This document shows positions 46,793-56,384 of a DNA stretch of 64,000 bases, one piece after another. Position numbers and translations under genes: made by a program. This DNA is from Rickettsiella endosymbiont of Rhagonycha lignosa. GTDB lineage: Bacteria > Pseudomonadota > Gammaproteobacteria > Diplorickettsiales > Diplorickettsiaceae. The notes beneath the pieces are model-generated. The model was not told the DNA's origin. It searched no databases and saw nothing but the letters and a program-made list of their open reading frames with translations. The stretch's first letter is position 1, and each line of letters opens with the position of its first letter. The stretch is taken from the NCBI RefSeq assembly GCF_964031165.1, contig NZ_OZ035011.1, positions 216,001-280,000 of the forward strand, written 5' to 3'.

Positions 46793-48070
46793 ATGCGGAT
46801 TTTTTTTGATATTGTTAACAATGCAAGTTTTGCTTTGTATCCCAATGGTAATAAGGAGCTTGAACGTACTAGCCAAGAGTATCGTTTAAATATTGACCAA
46901 TATTGTAAAAATGGTAGTAAACTCCTCAATGATAATACACTTAAAGATTTTTTAATCGGTATGCAACTAATCTGTTTGGGGCTGGCGAACAAAAACTTTA
47001 AGAAATTTAAAAAATTAAAGCCTGAAATAACGTTTAAAAAACTTCAAATAGTGCAAAAAGGTAATTTTTTAATTAAAAAAGAATTTCGTACGCCAGATAC
47101 TAACAATCCTTATCCTTTGTTAATGCTTTATAAAAAAAAATTAGGTATTTCCAGAAAAAATCAATTATTCGATCTTTTAAAACCTTTCTTTAACGAAATT
47201 ATTAAAATTCATAACCAAAAAAATGATCATTTAAGACAATCATGCACTGAAGAAACTACTCTGAACATAGACAGCGAGCATCAAAACAAAATAACAGAAA
47301 TAGCTAAAGATATTTTTGAAAAGCTAAAAATTACCCGTGAAGACATAAGTATAATTGGTTTATTTATTGACCCCTATTTCGTTAGAAAGGAACAGAATGG
47401 TTTTGTCCTAACTGATACTAGGCCTGCTGACACGCTGCCAAGAAAAAAGAAGGACATGCAACAAGAACAATCATACGAAAATAATGATAATCAAGAAACT
47501 ATTCATTTTGAAACTCATGGTTCTGCTAATAAAGATAATAATTCTGATGAGGTATCTTGGTTTTTGGAACGACTATTTGCCGGGCCCTTGGACAGTGAGA
47601 AAACTAATGTTTATAAAGTCTCAGAAGAAGTGAATGAAAATATTCCTAATCGTGTTCAATTAGATGCATCCGATACAAAGTCTGACTCTATAACTAACAA
47701 CACGCTTGTGGCTTCGGAAACTAATTTTTTTGCTTGGAATTTTGAGACTAAAGAGAAGATTGAAAATTTATTAAAAAAGTATCAAGAACATTTACATAAA
47801 AAACACTTCTTTTACGATGCAAACATCACTAAGAGTAAATTAATTACTATCAATGGTTTATTGATTAAGCTAGCCAAGCCGAATTGCCAAACCTTTTTTC
47901 GTCAGATTCGTCAAGAGGCTACTACTAATATTCTTAACAAGCATCGTAATTTTTTATTCCTCCCTTTAAGTAATTTGTTTAATTATAACAAGAAAACGAG
48001 AGGAGGGATATTATTAGAAAATATTCATTTAAATATAAAAGAGGATAATTCCACTACTTTTTCCGCCTAA
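46793..48070 (+). CDS. Orphan protein 3 (effector-like)
   Basis: A 425-aa Lys/Asn/Ser-rich protein with no signal peptide or membrane span. I do not recognise it. The N-terminus FFDIVNNASFALYPNG is followed by charged helical regions and a polar linker (residues about 205-290). Near the C-terminus it has RNFLFLPLSNLFN then TRGGILLEN, possibly a diverged version of the YRG...GGG motif; that likeness is weak. It is the third of four plus-strand genes inserted in the cox locus. Confidence 0.72.
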   Translation: MRIFFDIVNNASFALYPNGNKELERTSQEYRLNIDQYCKNGSKLLNDNTLKDFLIGMQLICLGLANKNFKKFKKLKPEITFKKLQIVQKGNFLIKKEFRTPDTNNPYPLLMLYKKKLGISRKNQLFDLLKPFFNEIIKIHNQKNDHLRQSCTEETTLNIDSEHQNKITEIAKDIFEKLKITREDISIIGLFIDPYFVRKEQNGFVLTDTRPADTLPRKKKDMQQEQSYENNDNQETIHFETHGSANKDNNSDEVSWFLERLFAGPLDSEKTNVYKVSEEVNENIPNRVQLDASDTKSDSITNNTLVASETNFFAWNFETKEKIENLLKKYQEHLHKKHFFYDANITKSKLITINGLLIKLAKPNCQTFFRQIRQEATTNILNKHRNFLFLPLSNLFNYNKKTRGGILLENIHLNIKEDNSTTFSA

Positions 48071-48373
48071 ATAATAAAAAAAAGAGAAAGATAAATTATG
48101 AAAAAAAAGTATTATTTCGACAATACTAATGTTTTTTCTGAACTGAATGGAACATATAGAAAATCAGTTAATATTCAACATTTTACAACTTATGACTTAA
48201 AAGAAAAAAAATTAATAACGGTTTTGATTTAAGCCAAAAAAGTGTTAAAACAAAAAAATTGAACGGTTTAATAAGAACCATTAGCAAATTCTTTTCAATA
48301 AAAGAAAAATTTTATACTAATGGGAGTAAAATTTGTAATAGTGAATTTATATTTGATAACAAATTTAATTAAA
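48071..48373. other. Gap holding the broken small orphan
   Basis: The gap between orphan 3 and ctaA (which ends on the other strand) is filled by the 48098-48372 broken reading frame. Nothing else is seen. Confidence 0.5.
48098..48372 (+). pseudogene. Small orphan split by a frameshift at an A8 run
   Basis: ATG 48098 behind GAGAAAG opens a 44-codon frame ending at TAA 48230. Eight A's at 48204-48211 precede that end. One extra A would join it to the frame that runs on to TAA 48370, giving about 91 aa and the continuation NNGFDLSQKSVKTKKLNG, IRTISKFFSIKEKF and so on. A genuine indel makes it a pseudogene; slippage on A8 could alternatively express the full protein. The C-terminal SKFFSIKEKFYTNGSKI faintly recalls the orphan-family motif. 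Confidence 0.55.
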
Positions 48374-49384
48374 TTAAAGTTTTTTTAATGAATATTTGTT
48401 TAAACTAATATTTAATGTAATTAAGGTTAATAATAATAGTGCTGCGATGGCATTGTGTGCCATCGCAATGGGCAAGGGGAGCATCCATAATACGTTTAAA
48501 ACACCAAAGCTAATTTGCAGCACTAGCAAGAATAACAGTAATACCCCAAGGTTGCGTAAAAAATTTATTTTCGATACCTTAAATAGTTTATAAACCAATA
48601 AAACAAGGTAGATACTTGTAATTATAGCCATAATCCGGTGACTCATTTGAATGGCGGTTCGTGCTGTTTGCGATAGGATTCCGCCTTCGTAGGTGATATT
48701 AGTACTTAACCAAAGATGAAAAGCCGCAGAAAAATTCATCATTGGCCACCATTGTCCCTGGCATCGGGGAAAATCAGGGCAAACAAACGCGGCATAATTA
48801 GCGCTGGTCCAACCACCTAAACTAATTTGTATAACGATCAAAAATAAACCTAATGCTGCCCATGATCTTAATTTATGTTCTCCGAAAGATTGTCGTATGG
48901 GTAACTGATTGAGTCGTAGAATTAATAGCCAAAGCAGACTTAATAATCCTAAGCCTCCTAGTAAATGAGACATAACCACCAAAGGATGCAGTCGCAAGGT
49001 GACAGTCCATTTTCCTAATAAACCTTGCAAAAATAGTAAAAAAAGCAAACTAGTCGCTATCCATACGGGTTGTTGAGGAAGTTTATATTTATAAATAATT
49101 AAAACAACCCCAGCAAAACATAATATGACTAATGTAGCTGCAGCATAGCGATGGATCATTTCCGGCCATGCTTTTTCAGGAATTAGTTTTTGACCACTAT
49201 AAGGTCCATTCATTAATTGGATAGATTTATTGGGCAAGGTTAATTTTCCATAACAGCCTGGCCAATCGGGGCATCCTAAACCAGCATCTTTTAAGCGAGT
49301 TAAAGCTCCAAGCTGTACAACAATGAAAGCCAAAAAAAAAGCAATATACAAAAAATATAAAGCGGATTTGTTTTGCAATTGCAT
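48374..49384 (-). CDS. ctaA: Haem A synthase
   Basis: A 336-aa membrane protein with about eight helices. The four conserved His-containing segments are present (IHRYAAATLV, MSHLLGGLGL, MSHRIMAIIT, AHNAIAALLL), as are CPDWPGCYG and CPDFPRCQG with the Cys pairs of COX15-type enzymes. It hydroxylates the C8 methyl of haem O to make haem A for cytochrome oxidase. It begins 3 bases after the previous gene's stop on the minus strand, and its end is two bases from the broken orphan's end on the other strand. Confidence 0.94.
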   Translation of the reverse strand: MQLQNKSALYFLYIAFFLAFIVVQLGALTRLKDAGLGCPDWPGCYGKLTLPNKSIQLMNGPYSGQKLIPEKAWPEMIHRYAAATLVILCFAGVVLIIYKYKLPQQPVWIATSLLFLLFLQGLLGKWTVTLRLHPLVVMSHLLGGLGLLSLLWLLILRLNQLPIRQSFGEHKLRSWAALGLFLIVIQISLGGWTSANYAAFVCPDFPRCQGQWWPMMNFSAAFHLWLSTNITYEGGILSQTARTAIQMSHRIMAIITSIYLVLLVYKLFKVSKINFLRNLGVLLLFLLVLQISFGVLNVLWMLPLPIAMAHNAIAALLLLTLITLNISLNKYSLKKL

Positions 49385-49387
49385 GAT

Positions 49388-49975
49388 TTATCCTGTTGTT
49401 GAAATTGTTAAAAGACGCATTAAATCTTGATAGATATCTTCGCCATCAACATTGCTAGGGTAATATAAAATAATTTTTCCAACCGGATCGGCTATAAAAT
49501 AGGCTTCGCGGAGATTTCTAAAGTCCAAAGCAGAAAAATTTTTTTTAAATTCTAATTTAGAAATTGTATAGTTCTGCAAGCCTACCCCTTGATGTATAAA
49601 TGGATAAATATTCGATGAATTTTCTTTAACTAAGATTAAGCCATAACTTACACGATAACGATATTTTCCTAATGCAACTGTAATTTGCCGCATGGTATGC
49701 AAATTTTTTTTACACAGTTCGCGACAGGGAGCAGTTGCCAAATAAAATAAAAACCAATTATGTTTAAACGAAGGGAGTGTCGATTTATCAGGGTTTAATT
49801 TTATCTGCTGCAAATTTAGGCTTGAAGCAATAAGAATACCTTTATTGATTGTTTTATGATGTAACCAGATTGGATTTTTTTTATAAAGTATGGCGGATAG
49901 TATTAATGGAATAAAAAATATAGCTAATAACAATCCAAAGATAAATAAATAATTTTTTGATTTTTTCTTTTTCAT
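49388..49975 (-). CDS. Membrane-anchored cox-locus protein of unknown function
   Basis: A 195-aa protein with an N-terminal basic stretch (MKKKKSKN) and one membrane helix (residues about 9-32). The outer domain has WFLFYLATAPCRELCKKNLHTMRQI, a CxxxC in a thioredoxin/SCO-like position, and VGKIILYYP near the end, so it is a redox or copper-assembly candidate. It starts within the surf1 stop (ATGA overlap, 49972-49975) and ends 3 bases before ctaA. A gene of this kind is regularly found between surf1 and ctaA in gammaproteobacteria. Confidence 0.85.
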   Translation of the reverse strand: MKKKKSKNYLFIFGLLLAIFFIPLILSAILYKKNPIWLHHKTINKGILIASSLNLQQIKLNPDKSTLPSFKHNWFLFYLATAPCRELCKKNLHTMRQITVALGKYRYRVSYGLILVKENSSNIYPFIHQGVGLQNYTISKLEFKKNFSALDFRNLREAYFIADPVGKIILYYPSNVDGEDIYQDLMRLLTISTTG

Positions 49976-50694
49976 AAACGGCGGATATGCGTAGAAAAAT
50001 AAGCAATAAGTAAAGTTAAACTTAAACCAAACCATTGAAAGGCATAGGCATAATGTCGGCTGGCTTGTAGGGATATGGGTTGCCAGATCGGCGTAAAGCT
50101 ATAAGCTGATGGAGTGTTAATAATGAATATAAAAGACTTAAAATTATTTTTTTTTAAAAATTCTGGATTGATAGATTGTATCCTCTTTGGCCACCCATTT
50201 TCATATGCTTCTGTAAAGCTAAAGGTTTTGCTTGGAAATACAATTAATCCATGCAAATTTATCTTTTTAGCAAAAGACGGTATGCTTGGTATGTGTTTTC
50301 TATCTATACCTTGTGTGATCCATCCTCTATTTACTAATATGGCTTTTTGTCCAGCGTTTAAAATAAATGGAGTTAGTATTTCATAACCTACTTTATGTAA
50401 ATATATTTTATTTTCTAACAAAAAAGTATGTTTATTATCGAAGTGACCTTGCATTTCACTAGGAAAATAATTTTTATCTAAATCTATATTTTTGTTTTGA
50501 TTTAAATTGATAGGTATCGGCAACGATCGTTGAAAAAATAATTTTTGAATATGGTTTTTAATGTCACCACGATGGATTTGCCAAAATCCTAAATAAACAA
50601 GCAAGGGAAGTAAGATGATTGTTAATAAGCTAGGAAGTAACGTAGGTGCAAAGCAATAGTTATACAACTGAATATAAATGATATTTTTTTTCAT
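49972..50694 (-). CDS. SURF1-family cytochrome oxidase assembly protein
   Basis: A 240-aa protein with two flanking membrane helices (residues about 17-38 and 218-235), the SURF1 topology. Between them lie LLVYLGFWQIHRGDIK, the VNRGWI motif (ILVNRGWITQG) and the C-terminal HYAYAFQWFGLSL. It helps assemble haem a and subunit I. It starts 4 bases after ctaE's stop. Confidence 0.92.
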   Translation of the reverse strand: MKKNIIYIQLYNYCFAPTLLPSLLTIILLPLLVYLGFWQIHRGDIKNHIQKLFFQRSLPIPINLNQNKNIDLDKNYFPSEMQGHFDNKHTFLLENKIYLHKVGYEILTPFILNAGQKAILVNRGWITQGIDRKHIPSIPSFAKKINLHGLIVFPSKTFSFTEAYENGWPKRIQSINPEFLKKNNFKSFIFIINTPSAYSFTPIWQPISLQASRHYAYAFQWFGLSLTLLIAYFSTHIRRL

Positions 50695-50698
50695 TAGC

Positions 50699-51565
50699 TC
50701 AAAAAATCCAAAAAAAACCTAATATCCAGATTGCTGCTAAGAAATCCCACCACCAAACAGCAGCATCGAAGGAAAAAACATTTTTTTCTAATAAATTATT
50801 TTTATAAATTCGGAAACATAAAATGCTTAAAAACAACAATGCAGCCACAATATTTAATAAATGTAATCCTAAGAAGCCAATTAAAAAACTACCATAAACT
50901 CCACTTTGCGCAATGATATGGACATGAATCAGGTGGATAAAGTAATAGGTTTGTGAAATTAAAAAAATATACGCTAGAAAAATAGCTATATTTAGAGTTA
51001 TGCGACATAATTTATAGCGCAATTTTTTAAGATGATATAATGAATCTGTCAGAAGTAAAGCACTTGACAGTAATATTATTAAATTGATAAGTGGCATTTG
51101 ACGCATAGAACCAATAGCCAGTGTGTTTGCAGCAGCATTTGCGCTTGGGGGTTTTATTAGGGGCCAATGCCTAGCAAAATCTGGCCAGAGTAAATAATGG
51201 GTTAACTGTGATGCATCGCCACTTTGCCCGGCTAGCCATGGAGTAATAGAAAATCGTACCTGAATAATAGAGCCAATTAATAAGCCAAATAAAAATAACT
51301 CAGAGATTAAAAACCATAACATTCCCCAACGAAACGTTTTATTCATTTGTTGATTGTATAATCCGGCATTACTTTCTTCTGTAACATGCCATAACCAACC
51401 GCTTAACATAAATATTAAACCAGCTATGCCGACTATAAATGCAATAAGCCCCCAATGTTTATCTAGGTTGAGTGAGCCAAATGCTAAAAAGAGCAAAGCT
51501 AGTGCGCCTATAATCGGCCAAGCACTTTGTTTGGGCACATAATATAAAGAATCTTTGTTTTTCAT
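50699..51565 (-). CDS. ctaE: Cytochrome c oxidase subunit III
   Basis: A 288-aa protein with seven hydrophobic segments, typical of COX3. Visible family features are SGWLWHVTEES and the FRWGMLWFLISELFLFG helix with the conserved Glu, and the C-terminal WWWDFLAAIWILGFFWIF, a variant of the family's YWHFVDVVW ending. It supports proton uptake and stability of the aa3 core. It heads the second half of the locus, beginning 277 bp after the amidase. Confidence 0.92.
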   Translation of the reverse strand: MKNKDSLYYVPKQSAWPIIGALALLFLAFGSLNLDKHWGLIAFIVGIAGLIFMLSGWLWHVTEESNAGLYNQQMNKTFRWGMLWFLISELFLFGLLIGSIIQVRFSITPWLAGQSGDASQLTHYLLWPDFARHWPLIKPPSANAAANTLAIGSMRQMPLINLIILLSSALLLTDSLYHLKKLRYKLCRITLNIAIFLAYIFLISQTYYFIHLIHVHIIAQSGVYGSFLIGFLGLHLLNIVAALLFLSILCFRIYKNNLLEKNVFSFDAAVWWWDFLAAIWILGFFWIF

Positions 51566-51841
51566 CAGCGTTTGTCCTTTAACGTGATCTTATGTTTGTT
51601 GAATCTACTCTAGAAAAGTCAGAACTTCCATTTAAAAAAGCTATGAACTGATCGGCTAGTATAGGCAAAAAGTGTATTTTAGATTCAACTTAATCTAAAA
51701 AAATTAAACAGAATTTGATTTCCCACTATTTACACCTATATTTCCCAAAATTGTCTGGTTTAAATATAAGAGCAATTTTAGTATGCGATTAAATGTTTAA
51801 AGTTTAATCTAGCATATAGCTAAAAGACAACGGCTACAGTA

Positions 51842-53173
51842 TTAGAAAAATGAATCTATTTGTTTTTTTGTAGCTTTTAAGTCTTTATCTAAAATTAAAA
51901 GTTGATTTTTAAGATCTTTCCATCCAGAGTTTATATTATTTTTTAATTGAGTCGTACTACTCATTTGAGGTTGGCTTCCAATGGGAGGATACTTTTTAAT
52001 CAACGCTTTCAATAGAGCAACTGTTTTCAGACTAGGGATTCCAGATGCATTATCGGGTTCAAAATGCCATTGAAAGGCACGTATGGCATCTTTACTTTGT
52101 GTATCTAATATTTTTGTCGTTTGAATATTGTAACCATATAAACGTAAATTATCTTGTAACCAAATGAGATTGATATTTTTATTTTTGGTTGATTCTTTTA
52201 GAAAAGAATCAACATCCTGTTTATTAGGCCAAGCGCTTATTCCTTGTTCTGCTAAATATTTCCACGGAAATCGCGGACCTGGATCTGATTTTCTATCTGG
52301 GGCGATATCTGAATGGCCGACGATGTCAGTTGGTTGGATTTTTTCACAAACCTTACCATTTTTGTCTTTCACTTCTAATTCTTTAGTTAATTTTTTAAGC
52401 AAAAATACAAGAACTTTACGTTGATGAGGCGTGTAATCGTCCCAAACTAATTTACCTTGTTGCTGTAATTCATAGAGATCGTTAATTTTAATATTTAAAA
52501 AAGGATCATGTTGTTCTCGAAGAGTATTTGTCAAGTTAGTATATTTTTTGATAATTTTTTCCGATATATATTTTTTGTAAGTTTGATCATCGCGTGGAGG
52601 AACTAAACCGCGCATAATATCTTCAAGAAATGCAGAAAGTAAGTTTTTTTTAATTAACAAAGCATAAAAACTCTTATCCTTTTTTATTGCCTGAATAAGA
52701 AAAAATTTAATCTTATTTTCTACTTGATAGGGCCATAAAATTTTTCCGGAAGCTTGTTTTAGCCCATATCCATAATTAATAATTTCAATTCCTATCGACG
52801 TATCATTGAGATGATTACGTGTTTGCCAGTAGCTTTGCCCTGCATGCCAGGCGCGATATTTTATAGGAACTAATTGCCATAAATCCGTTCCATTGGGTTT
52901 AGCTTCTTTTGGAATTAAATAGTGTGCACTAACATCTCCTTCTTTGAGTACTTTTAGAGAGTCTTTTTCGTCTGAAACGGTATAGTGCAGGACTATAAAT
53001 TTTATTCGCTGATTATAATTACAACGATCAGCAGGATTTGGAGTTATTACCCACTGGTTTTGATTCATTTTCCGGTCTAATGATTCGGAATGGATCGGAT
53101 TGAAGGCTTGTAGTAAAAATGAAAAGCTAAGAATTAATAAAATATTGAATTTTGTTAAGTGAAAATAGCGCAT
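51842..53173 (-). CDS. N-acetylmuramoyl-L-alanine amidase with peptidoglycan-binding domain
   Basis: A 443-aa protein with a signal peptide (residues about 1-29). The amidase_2 (AmpD/AmiD-type) zinc site has IVLHYTVS (His), the catalytic Glu in SIGIEIINYG, and VGHSDIAPDRKSDPGPRF with the second His and the Asp. A C-terminal PG_binding_1 domain (residues about 330-400) includes the IQTTKILDTQSKDAIRAFQ pattern. Between residues about 150-250 lies an insertion not present in AmiD. It cleaves the MurNAc-L-Ala bond. It stands between ctaG and ctaE, an unusual place. Confidence 0.9.
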   Translation of the reverse strand: MRYFHLTKFNILLILSFSFLLQAFNPIHSESLDRKMNQNQWVITPNPADRCNYNQRIKFIVLHYTVSDEKDSLKVLKEGDVSAHYLIPKEAKPNGTDLWQLVPIKYRAWHAGQSYWQTRNHLNDTSIGIEIINYGYGLKQASGKILWPYQVENKIKFFLIQAIKKDKSFYALLIKKNLLSAFLEDIMRGLVPPRDDQTYKKYISEKIIKKYTNLTNTLREQHDPFLNIKINDLYELQQQGKLVWDDYTPHQRKVLVFLLKKLTKELEVKDKNGKVCEKIQPTDIVGHSDIAPDRKSDPGPRFPWKYLAEQGISAWPNKQDVDSFLKESTKNKNINLIWLQDNLRLYGYNIQTTKILDTQSKDAIRAFQWHFEPDNASGIPSLKTVALLKALIKKYPPIGSQPQMSSTTQLKNNINSGWKDLKNQLLILDKDLKATKKQIDSFF

Positions 53174-53296
53174 CGATAAATTTTAAAGAAAGATTATGAA
53201 ATAACAAATGAATATAGTTATATAATAGGTTAATTACAATAGCAAAGAATAAAAAGCGGTGCAATAGTAGGTGAATTTGTTTGCATAAACAGATAA

Positions 53297-53875
53297 TTAG
53301 GCCGGAATGTGCTTTAAAGTTTGCGACGTTAATTTGGTATTTTTTAAACCACTGGTGTCGAATAAAGTATAAGCTAAAGTAATGGTATTAATATTTTTAG
53401 GTAAATGTTGATCGATATGAAATAAAACCGGCATATCGCGGCGTTGTCCTGGATTAAATGTTTGTTGGGTAAAACAAAAACATTCAGTTTTTTTTAAGTA
53501 ACGTGCGGCTAATCCTGGAGAAACGCTGGGAATCGCTTGCACTGTCATTAGACGATTTGAATTATTTTGCGCAGCAAAATAAACTAAAATATTTTCTCCG
53601 GGATGTAATTGAATATGCTGAAGTCTAGGATAAAAATCCCAAGGAAGATAATTATTGTTATTTGTCAAAAATTCCACACGAATACTACGTGACCAATCAA
53701 TCTCATTCGAAGTGAGATAGGCATTTTTATCGGTTTTACCATTAATGCCTAAATTTTTACAAAGTACGTTATAAAGTGGAATCATGGCAAAGCCAAAACC
53801 AAACATAATTAATGTTGTAAAACCCAGCAAAATTAAAATTTTTTTATTGGATAATTTTGTTCGGATAACAGACAC
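53297..53875 (-). CDS. ctaG: Cytochrome oxidase assembly protein CtaG (Cox11)
   Basis: A 192-aa protein with one N-terminal helix (residues about 13-35) and the Cox11 domain. Copper-binding CFCF (TECFCFTQQTFNPGQ) and YNVLCK are present. It delivers copper to the CuB site of subunit I. It begins 10 bp after ctaD on the same strand. Confidence 0.94.
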   Translation of the reverse strand: MSVIRTKLSNKKILILLGFTTLIMFGFGFAMIPLYNVLCKNLGINGKTDKNAYLTSNEIDWSRSIRVEFLTNNNNYLPWDFYPRLQHIQLHPGENILVYFAAQNNSNRLMTVQAIPSVSPGLAARYLKKTECFCFTQQTFNPGQRRDMPVLFHIDQHLPKNINTITLAYTLFDTSGLKNTKLTSQTLKHIPA

Positions 53876-53885
53876 GTTATTTGCA

Positions 53886-55469
53886 TTACTCGAATTTTGG
53901 GGGTGTAGTAAAACTATGAAGAGGAGGAGGTGAACTTAAGGTCCATTCTAAGCCTTCAGCGCCTTCCCAAACTTGAGCACTGGCTTTTTTTCCTTTTCCA
54001 CGCATAGATTGAATAATAATATACAGAAAAAATAATTGCGCAAAGCCAAATAAAAAAGCGCCTAAACTGGCAATGGCATTAAAATTTGCAAATTGTAATG
54101 AGTAATCAGCTACTCGCCTTGGCATACCGGCAAGGCCTAAAAAGTGCATCGGGAAAAACGTCAGATTGACGCCGATAACCGATAACCAGAAATGCCATTG
54201 ACCTAAGCGTTCATTGTACATAACTCCAGTCATTTTAGGTAACCAATAATAAGCTCCGGCAATAGCGCCAAACAAAGCACCAGGAACTAAGACATAATGG
54301 AAGTGTGCGACCACAAAATAGGTATCTTGATATTGAAAATCCGCTGGAACCATGGATAGCATGACACCCGAAAAACCACCGATAGTAAATAAGATAACAA
54401 ATGCTAAAGCAAATAACATGGGGGTTTCAAAGCTTATAGAGCCCCGATACATGGTGGTTACCCAATTAAAAACTTTCACGCCCGTCGGTACAGCAATCAG
54501 CATAGTGGTGTACATAAAAAATAATTCCGCGGCCAACGGAACGCCTGTTACAAACATATGATGCACCCAAACAATGAAAGATAAGAATGCAATGGCTAAC
54601 AACGCATACACCATAAATCGGTACCCAAAAAGTTTTTTTCGGCTAAACGTCGGAATAATCTGTGAGATAATACCGAAAGCAGGAAGTATAATTATATAAA
54701 CTTCAGGATGACCAAAAAACCAAAAAAGATGTTGATAAAGTAAAGGATCCCCTCCACCCGCAGCGTTAAAAAAACTTGTAGCAAAATGTCTGTCCATAAG
54801 CATCATCGTAACTGTAGCCGCTAAAACCGGCATCACTCCTATAAGCAAAAAAGCCGTAACAAACCAGCTCCAACAGAAGATGGGCATTTTCATCATTGTC
54901 ATTCCAGGTGTTCGAAGATTCAGAAGCGTGACAATAATGTTAATTGCACCCATTAACGAAGAAAGTCCCATTAAATGGATTGCAAGAATTAAATAATCTG
55001 TGCTTGCCGGTCCATAGGTAGTTGATAAGGGGGCATACATAGTCCAACCAAAATTAGGTGCCGAACCATCCATAAATAAGGTACTAAAAAGTAAGATTGC
55101 CGCGACGGGCAAAATCCAAAACGCCCAATTATTCATCCGCGGCATAGCCATATCAGGCGCACCTATCATCAATGGGATCATCCAGTTTGCAAAACCGGAA
55201 AATGCCGGCATGATGGCAAGAAATAACATCACTAAGCCATGTAATGTTGTCATTTGATTGAAAAATTCTGGATTAAGTAAACGTGCTCCTGGTTGAAATA
55301 ATTCTGCACGGATCAATAGAGCAAAGATTCCGCCGATAAAAAACATGAGTAAACTAAATAAGAGATACAATGTTCCAATTTCTTTGTGGTTGGTTGTGAA
55401 CAGCCAACGTTTTATGAATGCTAAAAAACCATGAGGAGCCGAATGTTCCAGATCAAGTGCTTGTTCCAT
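53886..55469 (-). CDS. ctaD: Cytochrome c oxidase subunit I
   Basis: A 527-aa haem-copper oxidase catalytic subunit with twelve helices. Ligands are visible: the haem a His in TTLHGLVMLF, the CuB/Tyr cross-link segment WFFGHPEVYIIILP, VHHMFVTGV with the CuB His pair, and VAHFHYVLVPG with the haem a3 and haem a His residues. It reduces O2 to water. The start overlaps the ctaC end by 17 bases. Confidence 0.96.
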   Translation of the reverse strand: MEQALDLEHSAPHGFLAFIKRWLFTTNHKEIGTLYLLFSLLMFFIGGIFALLIRAELFQPGARLLNPEFFNQMTTLHGLVMLFLAIMPAFSGFANWMIPLMIGAPDMAMPRMNNWAFWILPVAAILLFSTLFMDGSAPNFGWTMYAPLSTTYGPASTDYLILAIHLMGLSSLMGAINIIVTLLNLRTPGMTMMKMPIFCWSWFVTAFLLIGVMPVLAATVTMMLMDRHFATSFFNAAGGGDPLLYQHLFWFFGHPEVYIIILPAFGIISQIIPTFSRKKLFGYRFMVYALLAIAFLSFIVWVHHMFVTGVPLAAELFFMYTTMLIAVPTGVKVFNWVTTMYRGSISFETPMLFALAFVILFTIGGFSGVMLSMVPADFQYQDTYFVVAHFHYVLVPGALFGAIAGAYYWLPKMTGVMYNERLGQWHFWLSVIGVNLTFFPMHFLGLAGMPRRVADYSLQFANFNAIASLGAFLFGFAQLFFLYIIIQSMRGKGKKASAQVWEGAEGLEWTLSSPPPLHSFTTPPKFE

Positions 55470-56259
55470 GCAGAAGTTCTCCTGATTGTTGTTTGGCCCA
55501 TAAATTAAAATCCTTTTCGCTAACCGCTTTTACGACAATAGGCATAAATGCATGGTTTGTTCCACACAATTCTGCACATTGGCCACGATAAATGCCTTGA
55601 GTATCTATTTTTGCCCAGGCTTCATTAATAAATCCTGGAATGGTGTCGCGTTTAATACCTAAGGTTGGCACCCACCATGAGTGTATGACATCATTCGAAG
55701 TAAATAGAAATCTAATTTTTTTATGAATAGGTACGACTAATGGATGATCAACCTCTAATAAATACCATTGATTTTTTTTTGCCAGATTCTGTAATTCTTG
55801 AGTAGGCGTAGAGAGATTGCTAAAGAAATCGATGCCTTGATCTAAATAAGCATAGCGCCAACGCCATTGATATCCGGTAACTTTTATGGTTAGTTCCGGA
55901 TCACTATTGTCATTCATTTTAATTAAGGTTCTAGTGGCGGGAATCGCTATGACGATTAATATAATAAACGGTACAATTGCCCAAGCAACTTCTAAGGCCA
56001 AATGCTCATGAAATTGAGCAGCTTGAGCGCCTCGCGATTTTCTATGTCGAATTAACGAATAAATCATGATGCTAAAGACTACAACTGCAATGCCTACGCA
56101 GATCCAAAATACCAACATATGTAAGTGATAAATAGCATGACTGATAGGTGTTACGCCTATTGGCATATTGGTTTGCCATGCTGCGAAAGCCAATCCGGGA
56201 GTAACCAGAAAATAAAGGAAAATAAAAAAAACTAAAAAAAATCTTTTAACACGATCCAT
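55453..56259 (-). CDS. ctaC: Cytochrome c oxidase subunit II
   Basis: A 268-aa protein with a signal peptide or first helix (residues about 6-26), two membrane helices, and a periplasmic cupredoxin. The CuA ligands are in DVIHSWWVP (His) and GQCAELCGTNHAFM (two Cys, Glu, His, Met). It receives electrons from cytochrome c. It carries no fused cytochrome c domain, unlike caa3 enzymes; the separate four-haem cytochrome upstream may serve instead. The gap before it (56260-56384) is very AT-rich. Confidence 0.95.
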   Translation of the reverse strand: MDRVKRFFLVFFIFLYFLVTPGLAFAAWQTNMPIGVTPISHAIYHLHMLVFWICVGIAVVVFSIMIYSLIRHRKSRGAQAAQFHEHLALEVAWAIVPFIILIVIAIPATRTLIKMNDNSDPELTIKVTGYQWRWRYAYLDQGIDFFSNLSTPTQELQNLAKKNQWYLLEVDHPLVVPIHKKIRFLFTSNDVIHSWWVPTLGIKRDTIPGFINEAWAKIDTQGIYRGQCAELCGTNHAFMPIVVKAVSEKDFNLWAKQQSGELLHGTST

Positions 56260-56384
56260 GTCAACACTATCCTTTTTATTACTCTCACAATTAAAGACAT
56301 TATTTTATTTTTTAATTTTAAATGTTTTTTTATCTCAGTTTTTTAAATAAAAAAAATAATTAAAAAAATGCTAAATTTAAAACC

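Noticed and set aside
51678..51699. 8-bp hairpin TTTAGATT / AATCTAAA downstream of the amidase
   Set aside because: It has no T run in the direction of transcription and lies about 140 bp after the gene end, so a terminator call is not supported.
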